A stretch of 64,000 nucleotides of DNA from contig CAWKBS010000005.1 of NCBI GenBank assembly GCA_963847985.1, positions 62,001-126,000 on the forward strand, read 5' to 3'. The position numbers and the translations under genes are program-made. Below, piece by piece: positions 33,155-41,799 of this stretch. The notes beneath the pieces are model-generated. The model was not told the DNA's origin and did not search any database. It saw only the letters and a program-made list of their open reading frames with translations. This DNA comes from JAIBJN01 sp963847985. Lineage in GTDB: Bacteria > Actinomycetota > Thermoleophilia > Gaiellales > Gaiellaceae. How positions within the stretch are numbered: the stretch's first letter is position 1; each line of letters opens with the position of its first letter.

Positions 33155-34032
33155 GCCCGCGCCCGGCCCTGGGTGACGTCGCGGAGCTGGTCAGGCTCCC
33201 CGCCGTCCTCACGGTTCCGGGCGACGTCCTCCTCGGCGCCGCGGCCGCGGGGTGGCCGGCGGGCCGTGGAGCAGCCCTCGGGATCGGCTCCGGCTCGGCG
33301 CTCCAGTACCTCGCGGGCATGGCGCTGAACGACTATGCCGACCGGGAGGTCGACGCCGTCGAGCGCCCGCACCGGCCGGTTCCCTCCGGCCGCGTGTCGC
33401 CGCCGTTCGCGCTCGGCCTGGCGGCCTCGTTGACCGCCGCCGGCATCGCCGCGGCAGGGGTCGCGGGCGGCCCTCGTACCGCCCGTCGCGCGCTCGTGCT
33501 CGCGGGCGCCGTCTGGGCCTACGACCTGGCGCTCAAGCAGAGCCCGGCCGGGCCGGCGGCGATGGCCGCCGCCCGCTTCACGGACGTGCTCATGGGCAGC
33601 GGCGCGCGTACGCGCGCGGCCTTCCCCGCCGCCGCCGTGATCGGGGCTCACACGCTCGCCGTCACCGTGGTGAGCCGGAGCGAAGCTCAGGGAGGCACGT
33701 CGCGGCTCGGGGAGGGAGCGCTCGCCGCCACCGGCGCGGTCGCGGCCGCCGCGACCGCGTTCGCCGCGGGCCGCGGCGGAGGCGGAGCCCGACTCGTGGC
33801 CGCCGGTGCGCTCCTCGGCGCCTACGCGGCCAGCCTCGCCGGCGCGGCCCGGACGGCTGCGCGCGAGCCGACCGCCGCGAACGTCCAGCGGATCGTGGGC
33901 ACCGGGGTGCTCGGCCTCCTGCCGCTGCAGGCGTCCATGCTCGTCGCCTCGGGTGGAACGGCCGCCGGCGCGGCCGTGGCCGGCGCGTGGCCGGTCGCCC
34001 GCCGGCTGGCGCGGAAGAGAGCCGTCACGTGA
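33151..34032 (+). CDS. UbiA-family prenyltransferase (EboC-like)
   Basis: The 293-residue membrane protein carries the first Asp-rich motif NDYADREVDAVERPHRPVPSG near residue 58, as in UbiA prenyltransferases. The second motif is weak (YDLALKQSP near 130). Several Ala-rich membrane helices follow. EboC of cyanobacteria is a UbiA-type enzyme in the same gene neighbourhood. Overlaps of 4 bases on both sides place it firmly in the operon. Transfer of a prenyl chain to a cyclitol or related acceptor is inference. Confidence 0.85.
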   Translation: MSPRPALGDVAELVRLPAVLTVPGDVLLGAAAAGWPAGRGAALGIGSGSALQYLAGMALNDYADREVDAVERPHRPVPSGRVSPPFALGLAASLTAAGIAAAGVAGGPRTARRALVLAGAVWAYDLALKQSPAGPAAMAAARFTDVLMGSGARTRAAFPAAAVIGAHTLAVTVVSRSEAQGGTSRLGEGALAATGAVAAAATAFAAGRGGGGARLVAAGALLGAYAASLAGAARTAAREPTAANVQRIVGTGVLGLLPLQASMLVASGGTAAGAAVAGAWPVARRLARKRAVT

Positions 34033-34880
34033 CCCTCCGGCTGGCCTACGTCACGAACGGGCTGGGCCAGCACCGGCTCGACGATGCGCTCGCGCTGCTC
34101 GCCGAGAACGGCTACGACGGCGTTGCGCTGACGCTCGACCACATCCACCTCGATCCGTTCGCCCGCGACTTGCCCGCGCGCGTCGGCGCCCTCGCCGCGC
34201 GGCTCGAGGAGCTCGGCCTGGGTGTCGTCGTCGAGACGGGCGCGCGCTACCTGCTCGACCCGCGCCGGAAGCACGAGCCGACCCTGGTCTCGGACCTCGG
34301 CCGCGAGCGGCGCCTCGACTTCTACCGGCGGGCGATCGCGATCGCGGCCGAGCTCCGCGCCGAGGCGGTCTCGATCTGGTCGGGCGCCATCCCGGCGGGC
34401 ACGAGCCGGGCGGAGGCCTGGGGAAGGCTCGTGGAGGGGATGCTCTCCGTCCTGGAGGAGGCAGAGGCGAAGGACGTCGTCATCGGCTTCGAGCCGGAGC
34501 CGGGGATGCTCGTCGACCGACTCGACTCCTACGACGCGCTCCTCACCACTGTCGGGCGCCCCGAGCGCCTCGGGCTCACGCTCGACCTCGGCCATTGCGT
34601 CTGCCTCGAGGAGGAGCCCGTGGCGGAGTGCGTCCGGCGCGCCGCGCCGCGGCTCGTGCACGTCCACGTCGAGGACATGCGCCGCGGCGTCCACGAGCAT
34701 CTCGACTTCGGGGAGGGCGAGCTCGACCTCCCCGTGGCGCTCGCCGTGCTCGAGGAGGTGCGCTATCGCGGCCTCGTCGCGGTCGAGCTCTCCCGTCACA
34801 GCCATGCCGCGGACGTCGTCGTGCCGCGCGCGATCCGCGTCCTTCGGGAAGCGGAGCGAATGGAGGTGCTTGTCCCATGA
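34029..34880 (+). CDS. Sugar phosphate isomerase/epimerase-like TIM barrel in ebo cluster
   Basis: The 283-residue product shows AP-endonuclease-2-like barrel motifs: NGYDGVALTLDHIHLD near residue 32, VVETGARYLLDPRRKH near 66, IGFEPEPGMLVDR near 154, LTLDLGHCVCLEEEP near 183 and HVHVEDMRRGVHEHLDFGEG near 210, with the usual metal-binding Glu, Asp and His. It starts at a GTG overlapping the UbiA stop and overlaps the EboA gene. It is a different protein from EboE, so the operon has two barrel enzymes, which suggests successive sugar or cyclitol isomerisations. Confidence 0.86.
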   Translation: MTLRLAYVTNGLGQHRLDDALALLAENGYDGVALTLDHIHLDPFARDLPARVGALAARLEELGLGVVVETGARYLLDPRRKHEPTLVSDLGRERRLDFYRRAIAIAAELRAEAVSIWSGAIPAGTSRAEAWGRLVEGMLSVLEEAEAKDVVIGFEPEPGMLVDRLDSYDALLTTVGRPERLGLTLDLGHCVCLEEEPVAECVRRAAPRLVHVHVEDMRRGVHEHLDFGEGELDLPVALAVLEEVRYRGLVAVELSRHSHAADVVVPRAIRVLREAERMEVLVP

Positions 34881-35605
34881 TCGCCACCGAGGAGCTTCTC
34901 TGGGAGCAGCTCGGCGCTCGCTCCGAGCCCGAGCAGGTGAGCTGGCTCGAGGACGCCGTCGCGTCCGTGCTGGGCGAGGCGGCGACGATCCGCATGCTCT
35001 TCCCGGCGGTCGGCCGGCGGGTCGGCCGCGCGCCGCTCGACCCGGGGGCCGATCCCGCCGACGTCCACGCCTGGACGGTCGACGACGCCGGGCGCACGCT
35101 GCTTCTGCTCGCTCTCGGCGGCGAGGCCGGCTCCGAGCTCGAGGGGCTCTACCGCCACGGCGACACCGCCGAGCGGCGAGGGATCCTGAGGGCGCTCCCG
35201 TACCTGCCGATCGGCGCAGCCGGGGTGCCCCTGGTCGAGGACGCGGTGCGGACGAACGAGCTCAGCCTGATCGCCGCCGCGCTCGGGCCCTACGCCTTCT
35301 CCCACCTCGACGACGACGCGGTTGCGCAGGCCGTGCTCAAGTGCGTCTTCGTCGGGATTCCGCTCGGCGGGCTCGAGGGCCTCGACCCCCGGATCACGCC
35401 GCGCGTCTCCCGGATGCTCGCCGCCTTCGTCCACGAGCGCGTCGCCGCGGGCCGCAGCGTTCCGGCCGACGTCTGGCCGGTCATCGATCGATTCCCGCCG
35501 CAGGACGAGCTGGACGAGATCGCCGCCGAGCTCGACCACCCGGTCGAGGAGCGGCGCGAGGCCGCCCGCGCCGCCCTGGCCCTTCGCGACCAAAGGAGCA
35601 CGTGA
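34877..35605 (+). CDS. eboA: EboA-family protein
   Basis: The 242-residue product matches the EboA family, which has no known enzymatic role but is the marker of ebo clusters. Visible family parts are GLYRHGDTAERRGILRALPY near residue 85 and ALGPYAFSHLDDDAVAQAVL near 128 followed by KCVFVGIPL, plus a C-terminal stretch rich in Glu and Arg. It is predicted to be all helical and cytosolic. Overlaps with both neighbours show tight cotranslation. In Nostoc the ebo genes are needed for moving a scytonemin precursor to the periplasm; that is known for cyanobacteria only. Confidence 0.85.
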   Translation: MIATEELLWEQLGARSEPEQVSWLEDAVASVLGEAATIRMLFPAVGRRVGRAPLDPGADPADVHAWTVDDAGRTLLLLALGGEAGSELEGLYRHGDTAERRGILRALPYLPIGAAGVPLVEDAVRTNELSLIAAALGPYAFSHLDDDAVAQAVLKCVFVGIPLGGLEGLDPRITPRVSRMLAAFVHERVAAGRSVPADVWPVIDRFPPQDELDEIAAELDHPVEERREAARAALALRDQRST

Positions 35606-36471
35606 TGCGCATCTTCGACCCGCACGTCCACATGACCTCGCGCACGACGGATGACTACGAGGCCATGGCCGCCTCGGGCGTGAAGGCGATCGTCGAGCCG
35701 GCGTTCTGGCTCGGCCAGCCGCGCACCTCCGTCGGCACGTTCGTCGACTACTTCTCGTCGCTGATCGGCTGGGAGCGCTTCCGCGCGGCGCAGTTCGGGA
35801 TCCGCCACCACTGCACGATCGGCCTCAACCCGAAGGAGGCCAACGACCTGAGCATCCGCGACGAGGTGCTCGCCGTCATGCCGCGCTATCTGGAGAAGGA
35901 CGGCGTCGTCGCGGTCGGGGAGATCGGCTTCGACTCGATGACGGTCGCCGAGGAGGAGGCCTTCGTCGCGCAGCTCGCCATCGCCCGCGAGCACGAGTTG
36001 CCCGTCCTGGTGCACACGCCGCACCGCGACAAGGAGGCGGGCACGCGCCGGACGCTCGAGCTGCTCGAGGAAGCCGACTTTCCGCCCGGGCTGGCGGTCG
36101 TCGACCACAACAACGAGCTCACGGTTGGGACGGTGCTCGAGTCGGGCTGCTGGGCGGGTTTCTCGATCTATCCGTTCACGAAGATGGACGAGCACCGCAT
36201 GGTGCGGATCCTCGAGGAGCACGGGCTCGAGCGGATGCTCGTCAACTCGGCGGCGGACTGGGGGATCAGCGACCCGCTCAAGGTCTCGAAGACGGTGGCC
36301 GCCATGCAGGCCGCGGGGTTCTCCGACGACGACGTCGACCGCCTCGTCTGGCTCAACCCTGTCGAGTTCTTCGGGCAGAGCGGCCGCCTCGAGCTGGAAG
36401 AGGTCGAGTACGACCGCGCCGAGACCTTCGCCGGCAGCTCCGTGCTGCGCGGCGAGCGGGTGGAGACCTAG
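35605..36471 (+). CDS. TatD-family metal-dependent hydrolase (EboB-like)
   Basis: The 288-residue product starts MRIFDPHVHMTSRTTDDYEA, with the HxH metal motif of TatD/amidohydrolase proteins, and shows VGEIGFDSMT near residue 105, LVHTPHRDKEAG near 134, VVDHNNELT near 160 and NSAADWGISDPL near 213 for the other ligands. The start is the ATG of a TGATG overlap with eboA, with AAAGGAG upstream. EboB proteins are TatD-like hydrolases, which supports the cluster identity. The substrate is unknown. Confidence 0.88.
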   Translation: MRIFDPHVHMTSRTTDDYEAMAASGVKAIVEPAFWLGQPRTSVGTFVDYFSSLIGWERFRAAQFGIRHHCTIGLNPKEANDLSIRDEVLAVMPRYLEKDGVVAVGEIGFDSMTVAEEEAFVAQLAIAREHELPVLVHTPHRDKEAGTRRTLELLEEADFPPGLAVVDHNNELTVGTVLESGCWAGFSIYPFTKMDEHRMVRILEEHGLERMLVNSAADWGISDPLKVSKTVAAMQAAGFSDDDVDRLVWLNPVEFFGQSGRLELEEVEYDRAETFAGSSVLRGERVET

Positions 36472-36479
36472 CCGGACCG

Positions 36480-37640
36480 GTGCGCTTCCGCCATCCAGAC
36501 GGCAGCGTCGTCCACCTGGCGTACTGCACCAACGTCCACCCGGCCGAGGACGTCGACGGCATCCTCGCCCAGCTCCGGCTCTTCGCCGCCCAGGTTCGGC
36601 GCCGGCTGGAGGTCCCGCGGCTCGGCGTCGGCCTCTGGCTCTCGGCCGAGGCGGCCGCCGGCCTCGTTCGCGAGCCCGCCGAGCTCGACCGGCTGCGGGC
36701 CGAGCTCGACCGGCACCGGCTCGAGGTCGTGACGCTGAACGGCTTCCCGTACAGCTCCTTTCACGCGCCCGTCGTCAAGCGCCGCGTCTACCGGCCGGAC
36801 TGGACCGACCCCGCCCGGCTCGACTACACGCTCGACCTCGCGCGGCTGCTGGCGGCGCTCCTGCCCGAGGACGCGGAGGAGGGGACGATCTCCACGCTCC
36901 CGCTCGGCTGGCGCGCGCCCTGGGGGGACGAGTCCCTGACGGCGGCGCGCGCACAGCTCCGGCGGCTGGCCGACGCGCTCGCCGAGCTGGCGGTGGAGAC
37001 CGGCCGGCGCATCCGGATCGGTCTCGAGCCGGAGCCGGGCTGCGTCGTCGAGACGACGGAGCAGGCGAGCGCGCTCCTCTTCGACCTCGAGCCCGAGTGG
37101 ATCGGCGTCTGCCTGGACGCGTGCCACCTCGCCGTCCAGTTCGAGGAGCCGGACGACGCGGTCGCGGCGCTCGCGGCCGCCGGCGTGCCGATCGTGAAGG
37201 CGCAGGTGTCGAGCGCCCTGCGCGTCTCGTCGCCCCGGTCGCGCTCCTCGGCGGCGAAGCTCGCCGAGTTTGCGGAGCCCCGCTTCCTCCACCAGACGCG
37301 GGAGCGCCGAGAAGGAGTCGTTACCGGCGTCGACGACCTCGGGGACGCCATGGCCGGCGGCCTGCCCGGCGAGAGCGAGTGGCGCGTGCACTTCCACGTG
37401 CCCGTCCACGCGAACGGGGGCGAGACGACGCAGCCCGAGCTGGCGGCGACCCTCGGCGCGCTCGTCGGCGGCGCAGTCCCGCTCACGCGTCACCTGGAGA
37501 TCGAGACGTACACCTGGACGGTGCTGCCGGAGGAAAGCCGGCCGGGTCACGACGGGGCGCTCGTCGACGCGTTGGCCCTGGAGGTCGAGTGGACGCGAGC
37601 GCAGCTCCTCGGGCTCGGCCTGACGGAGGTGGGCGCGTGA
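36480..37640 (+). CDS. eboE: EboE-family TIM-barrel metabolite traffic protein
   Basis: The 386-residue product matches EboE: it begins with a short strand and LAYCTNVHPAEDVDGILAQL, then GVGLWLSAEAAAGL, VVTLNGFPYSSFH near residue 83, ISTLPLGWR near 137, RIGLEPEPGCVVETTEQ near 182, IGVCLDACHLAVQFEEP near 208 and a late HFHVPVHANGG near 303. The His and Glu residues fit the metal site of xylose-isomerase-like barrels. The GTG at 36480 lies 8 bases after the EboB stop. The 3' end overlaps the phosphodiesterase gene by 4 bases. Confidence 0.87.
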   Translation: MRFRHPDGSVVHLAYCTNVHPAEDVDGILAQLRLFAAQVRRRLEVPRLGVGLWLSAEAAAGLVREPAELDRLRAELDRHRLEVVTLNGFPYSSFHAPVVKRRVYRPDWTDPARLDYTLDLARLLAALLPEDAEEGTISTLPLGWRAPWGDESLTAARAQLRRLADALAELAVETGRRIRIGLEPEPGCVVETTEQASALLFDLEPEWIGVCLDACHLAVQFEEPDDAVAALAAAGVPIVKAQVSSALRVSSPRSRSSAAKLAEFAEPRFLHQTRERREGVVTGVDDLGDAMAGGLPGESEWRVHFHVPVHANGGETTQPELAATLGALVGGAVPLTRHLEIETYTWTVLPEESRPGHDGALVDALALEVEWTRAQLLGLGLTEVGA

Positions 37641-39028
37641 GCCGGCGCCTGCTCGTCCTCGACGTCGTCGGCCTGACGCCGAAGCTCCTCGTCCACATGC
37701 CGCGGCTCTCGGCGCTCGCGGGCGACGGCTTCCAGGCCGAGCTCGGGACCGTCCTCCCGGCGGTGACGTGCTCGGCGCAGTCCACCTTCCTCACCGGCCT
37801 GCCACCCTCGGGCCACGGAATCGTCGGCAACGGCTGGTACTTCCGCGATCTGGGCGAGGTCTTCCTCTGGCGGCAGCACAACGCGCTCGTCCAGGGGGAG
37901 AAGCTGTGGGAGACGGCCAGGCGCGCGCAGCCCGGGCTGAAGGCGGCGAACCTCTGCTGGTGGTACGCGATGGGGGCCAGCACCGATCTCACGCTCACGC
38001 CGCGGCCCGTCTACCACGCCGACGGCCGCAAGTCGCCGGACTGCTACACGGTCCCCGCGTCGCTCCGCACCGAGCTCCAGGCCGAGCTCGGGCCCTTCCC
38101 GCTCTTCCAGTACTGGGGCCCGACCGCGAGCATCGCCTCGTCGGAGTGGATCGGCAAGGCGGCGGAGCGCGTCCTCACGCGGGAGCAGCCCGAGCTGACG
38201 CTCGTCTACCTGCCGCACCTCGACTACGACCTGCAGCGCTTCGGGCCGGAGAGCACGCAGGCCTACGAGGCCGCGCGGGCCGTCGACGCGGTCGCCGGGC
38301 GCCTGGTGGACGTCGCGCGCGAGCGGGGCGTCGAGGTGGTCGTGCTCTCCGAGTACGGGATCACGCCGGCCGCGCGGCCGGTGGACGTCAACCGCCTGCT
38401 TCGCCGCGAGGGCCTGCTCGAGGTCTTCACGCAGGAGGGGATGGAGTACCTCGACCCGTGGACGTCACGGGCCTTCGCGGTGGCCGACCACCAGGTGGCG
38501 CATGTCTACGTGCGCGAGCCCGAGCTCGTGCCCGCGGTTCGCGAGCTCGTCGCCGGGCTGGCCGGCGTCGACGTCGTCCTCGACGAGGAGGGGAAGCGCG
38601 AGGCCGGCCTCGACCACGAGCGCGCCGGCGAGCTCGTCGCCGTCGCCGAGCCGGACGCCTGGTTCACGTACTACTACTGGCTGGACGACGAGCGCGCGCC
38701 CGACTTCGCCCGCACGGTCGAGATCCACCGCAAGCCCGGCTACGACCCGGCCGAGCTGTTCCTCGACCCCGGCGACCCGCGCGTGAAGCTCCGTGCCGGC
38801 ACCGCGCTCGCGCGCAAGAAGCTCGGCTTCCGCTACACGATGAGGGTGATCCCGCTCGACCCGTCCTGCGTGCGCGGCACCCACGGCCGCCTGCCGGACG
38901 ACCCCGCCGACGGGCCGGTCCTGATCGCCTCGGATGCGGCGCTGAAGCGGAACCGGATCGACGCACTCGAGGTGAGGGACCTCCTTCTGGAGGCCCTGGG
39001 CGTGGCGCAGCCGGTGGTCGGCGGGTAG
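37637..39028 (+). CDS. Alkaline phosphatase-family phosphodiesterase (EboF-like)
   Basis: The 463-residue product belongs to the type I phosphodiesterase/nucleotide pyrophosphatase family: LLVLDVVGLTPKLL at the N-terminus, PAVTCSAQSTFLTGLPPSGHGIVGN with the nucleophile region near residue 40, LPHLDYDLQRFGP near 193 and LSEYGITPA near 235 as metal motifs. No signal peptide is seen, so it is probably cytosolic. It is the last gene of the seven-gene run 31988-39028 and would remove phosphate or nucleotide from a lipid-linked or cyclitol intermediate. The ABC transporter genes begin 38 bases later. Confidence 0.86.
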   Translation: MSRRLLVLDVVGLTPKLLVHMPRLSALAGDGFQAELGTVLPAVTCSAQSTFLTGLPPSGHGIVGNGWYFRDLGEVFLWRQHNALVQGEKLWETARRAQPGLKAANLCWWYAMGASTDLTLTPRPVYHADGRKSPDCYTVPASLRTELQAELGPFPLFQYWGPTASIASSEWIGKAAERVLTREQPELTLVYLPHLDYDLQRFGPESTQAYEAARAVDAVAGRLVDVARERGVEVVVLSEYGITPAARPVDVNRLLRREGLLEVFTQEGMEYLDPWTSRAFAVADHQVAHVYVREPELVPAVRELVAGLAGVDVVLDEEGKREAGLDHERAGELVAVAEPDAWFTYYYWLDDERAPDFARTVEIHRKPGYDPAELFLDPGDPRVKLRAGTALARKKLGFRYTMRVIPLDPSCVRGTHGRLPDDPADGPVLIASDAALKRNRIDALEVRDLLLEALGVAQPVVGG

Positions 39029-39066
39029 CGCCGGGCCGGGCCGGGCGACGAACTAGTCTGTCGCCT

Positions 39067-39990
39067 GTGTCGTTGATCGCCACCCGCGGGCTGACCAAGC
39101 ACTACGGGAGCGTCGTCGCGCTCGACGGCCTCGACCTCGAGCTGGAGCCGGGCATCATCGGCCTCGTCGGCTCCAACGGCGCCGGGAAGAGCACGCTGAT
39201 CAAGATCCTCCTGGGCCTGGTCGAGCCGACGTCGGGGTCGGCCCGGATGTTCGACCTCGATGTCGTCGGGGAAGGCCTCGCCGTCCGCCGGCAGGTCGGC
39301 TACCTGCCCGAGCACGACTGCCTCCCGCTCGACATCAACGCGACGGAGTTCGTGGCGCACATGGCGCGCGTCAACGGACTGCCGCGCGCCGCCGCCCGCG
39401 AGCGCACCGCCGAGATCCTGCGCCTCGTCGGCCTGTTCGAGGAGCGCTACCGCGAGATGCGCGGCTACTCGACCGGCATGCGGCAGCGGGTGAAGCTCGC
39501 GCAGGCGCTCGTGCACGACCCCAAGCTCGTCCTGCTCGACGAGCCCACGAACGGCCTCGACCCGGCGGGCCGGGACCAGATGCTCGATCTCGTCGCGCGC
39601 ATCGGAAGGGAGTTCGGCATCTCGATCATGATGTCGTCCCACCTGCTGACCGAGATCGAGCGCGTCTCGGACTACCTCGTCATGATCGAGGGCGGCACGC
39701 TCGTCCAGGCGGGCAGCATCGGCGCGTTCACCGGCCGGATCGAGCTGCTCGCCGTGGAGGTCGACGGCCCGGCCGCGAGCCTCGCGGGCTACCTGCGCGA
39801 CCGCGGCTTCACGCTGCGCGAGGACCGCCACACGCTCGAGGTCGACATCTCGGACGACAGCGCCTACGACACGATCCGCGACGGCGCGGCCTCGCTCGGC
39901 CTCGGCCTCGTCCGGCTCGAGCAGCAGCGCCAGCGGCTGGAGGATCTCTTCCGCGACGAGGCGTCCGAGGGGGAAGCTGCGCGTGTCTGA
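39067..39990 (+). CDS. ABC-2-type transporter ATP-binding protein
   Basis: The 307-residue product has Walker A GLVGSNGAGKSTLIK near residue 39, the variant signature YSTGMRQR near 135, Walker B LVLLDEPTNGLDP near 156 and SSHL near 190. These are typical of CcmA/NatA-like exporters. The GTG at 39067 lies 8 bases after TAGTCT, fitting a leaderless start. It overlaps its permease gene by 8 bases. The substrate is unknown; its place after the ebo cluster makes the ebo product a candidate. Confidence 0.9.
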   Translation: MSLIATRGLTKHYGSVVALDGLDLELEPGIIGLVGSNGAGKSTLIKILLGLVEPTSGSARMFDLDVVGEGLAVRRQVGYLPEHDCLPLDINATEFVAHMARVNGLPRAAARERTAEILRLVGLFEERYREMRGYSTGMRQRVKLAQALVHDPKLVLLDEPTNGLDPAGRDQMLDLVARIGREFGISIMMSSHLLTEIERVSDYLVMIEGGTLVQAGSIGAFTGRIELLAVEVDGPAASLAGYLRDRGFTLREDRHTLEVDISDDSAYDTIRDGAASLGLGLVRLEQQRQRLEDLFRDEASEGEAARV

Positions 39991-40873
39991 GCCCGCTGCC
40001 AGCAGCATCTACGACCTCGGGTACCGCCACTACGACGGGTCGCGCACCGGGCGGTGGGGGACCTTCGCGACGCTCTACGCGAGCAGCGTCCGCAGCGCGT
40101 TCGGCTTCGGGCGGAGGACGTCGAGCAAGATCATCCCGATCACCCTCGCGGTCTTCGCCTTCATCCCGGCCTTCATCCAGGTCGGGCTGGGTGCGATCAC
40201 GAGCGGGCTCGACGCGGACATCGAGATCTTCGAGCACTCGGACTACTTCGGCTACGTCCAGATCGTGCTCGTGCTTTTCTGCGCCGCCGTCGCGCCGGAG
40301 CTGGTGGGGCGCGACCAGCGGAACCGGATGCTGTCGCTCTACTTCTCCCGCGCGCTCTCCCGGATCGACTACGCGCTCGCGCGCTTTGCGGCCCTGACCA
40401 GCGTGATGCTCGTGCTGACGCTGGGACCGCAGCTCCTGCTCTACATCGGCAACGGGATGGCGGCCGACGACCTCTCGGGCTATGTGACCGACCGCTGGGA
40501 TCTCATCTTCCCGATCCTCGGTGGGTCGATCCTGCTCTCCGCGATCGTCGCCTCGGTGGGGCTCGTGATCGCGGCCTACATCCCGCGCCGCGCCTATGCG
40601 ACAGCCGTGATCGTGGGCTTCTTCGTCCTCTCCTACACCGTCGCCGCCATCCTGATGGAGACCGTCGACCCGATGTACGCGCGGTACACACTGCTCATTA
40701 CCCCGGCCGTCTGGGACGGCGTCGTCTACTGGCTCTTCCAGGTGGACGCGCCGGAGAACGAGGTCGTCGCGGACGCGAGCTTTCCCGGCTGGGTCTACCT
40801 CGTCGCCGGCCTGGTCACGATCGCGGTCGCCCTGGGGCTCACGATCAGGCGCTTCCAGCGGATCCAGGCATGA
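39983..40873 (+). CDS. ABC-2-type transporter permease
   Basis: The 296-residue protein opens with a soluble stretch (YDLGYRHYDGSRTGRWGTFATLY, a motif often seen in this permease type) and then about six membrane segments. ELVGRDQRNRMLSLYFSRALSR near residue 105 is typical of the ABC-2 group. It is paired with the ATPase at 39067 and overlaps the next ATPase by 4 bases (ATGA). Confidence 0.86.
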   Translation: MSEPAASSIYDLGYRHYDGSRTGRWGTFATLYASSVRSAFGFGRRTSSKIIPITLAVFAFIPAFIQVGLGAITSGLDADIEIFEHSDYFGYVQIVLVLFCAAVAPELVGRDQRNRMLSLYFSRALSRIDYALARFAALTSVMLVLTLGPQLLLYIGNGMAADDLSGYVTDRWDLIFPILGGSILLSAIVASVGLVIAAYIPRRAYATAVIVGFFVLSYTVAAILMETVDPMYARYTLLITPAVWDGVVYWLFQVDAPENEVVADASFPGWVYLVAGLVTIAVALGLTIRRFQRIQA

Positions 40874-41799
40874 GCGCGGCCCCCGCAGGCCCCACGATCG
40901 CGCTGGCGGGCGTGTCGCGCTGGTACGGCAACGTCGTCGCGGTCAACGAGATCTCGTTCGAGGTCTCGCCGGGCATCACGGGCCTGCTCGGCCCCAACGG
41001 CGCGGGCAAGAGCACGCTGCTCCACATGCTCTCCGGCTTCCTGCGGCCGTCCGCCGGGGAGGTCACCGTCCTCGGCGAGTCGCCCTGGCGGAACCCCGGA
41101 ATCTACCGCCACCTCGGGCTCGTTCCCGAGCGGGAGTCCGTGTACGGGCATCTGACCGGCTACGACTTCGTGCTCCTGAGCGCTCGCCTCCACGGTCTCG
41201 CCGATCCGCACGAGGCGGCGCGCCGCGCCGTCGCGGAGGTCGACCTCGCCGAGGCCGCGACGCGCGCGACCGGCGGCTACTCGAAGGGGATGAAGCAGCG
41301 CATCAAGGTGGCGGCCGCGCTCGTGCACGACCCGAGCGTGCTGCTCCTGGACGAGCCCTTCAACGGCGCGGATCCCCGCCAGCGGCTCCACATGATCGAG
41401 CTCTTCCGGCGGCTCGCCGCCGAGGGCCGCACCATCCTCTTCTCCTCGCACATCCTCGAGGAGGTCGAGCGCCTGGCCGAGCGGGTGCTCGTGATCGTCT
41501 CCGGGAGGCTCGCGGCCTCCGGCGACTTCCGCGAGATCCGCCGTCTCATGACCGACGCTCCGCACACCTTCGTCCTGCGGACGTCGGACGACCGGCGACT
41601 CGCAGCGGCGCTCGTCGCGGACGAGAGCGTCGTCGGCGTCGAGCTCGGCAACGGGCTGCTCACCGTGCGGACTTCGCAGCTGGGCGCGTTCGCCCGCGCC
41701 GCTCCCGTGATCGCGCGCGAGGCGTCCGTCTCGATCCGCGAGCTGAAGCCGACGGACGAGTCCCTCGAGGGCGTCTTCTCCTACCTGGTGAACCGGTGA
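40870..41799 (+). CDS. ABC-2-type transporter ATP-binding protein (second)
   Basis: The 309-residue product has Walker A GLLGPNGAGKSTLLHML near residue 38, signature YSKGMKQR near 137, Walker B VLLLDEPFNGADP near 157 and SSHILEEVERLAERV near 192. It is a divergent paralogue of the ATPase at 39067, and has its own permease downstream with a 4-base overlap. The four genes may form one exporter with two ATPases and two permeases, or two separate pairs. Confidence 0.9.
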   Translation: MSAAPAGPTIALAGVSRWYGNVVAVNEISFEVSPGITGLLGPNGAGKSTLLHMLSGFLRPSAGEVTVLGESPWRNPGIYRHLGLVPERESVYGHLTGYDFVLLSARLHGLADPHEAARRAVAEVDLAEAATRATGGYSKGMKQRIKVAAALVHDPSVLLLDEPFNGADPRQRLHMIELFRRLAAEGRTILFSSHILEEVERLAERVLVIVSGRLAASGDFREIRRLMTDAPHTFVLRTSDDRRLAAALVADESVVGVELGNGLLTVRTSQLGAFARAAPVIAREASVSIRELKPTDESLEGVFSYLVNR

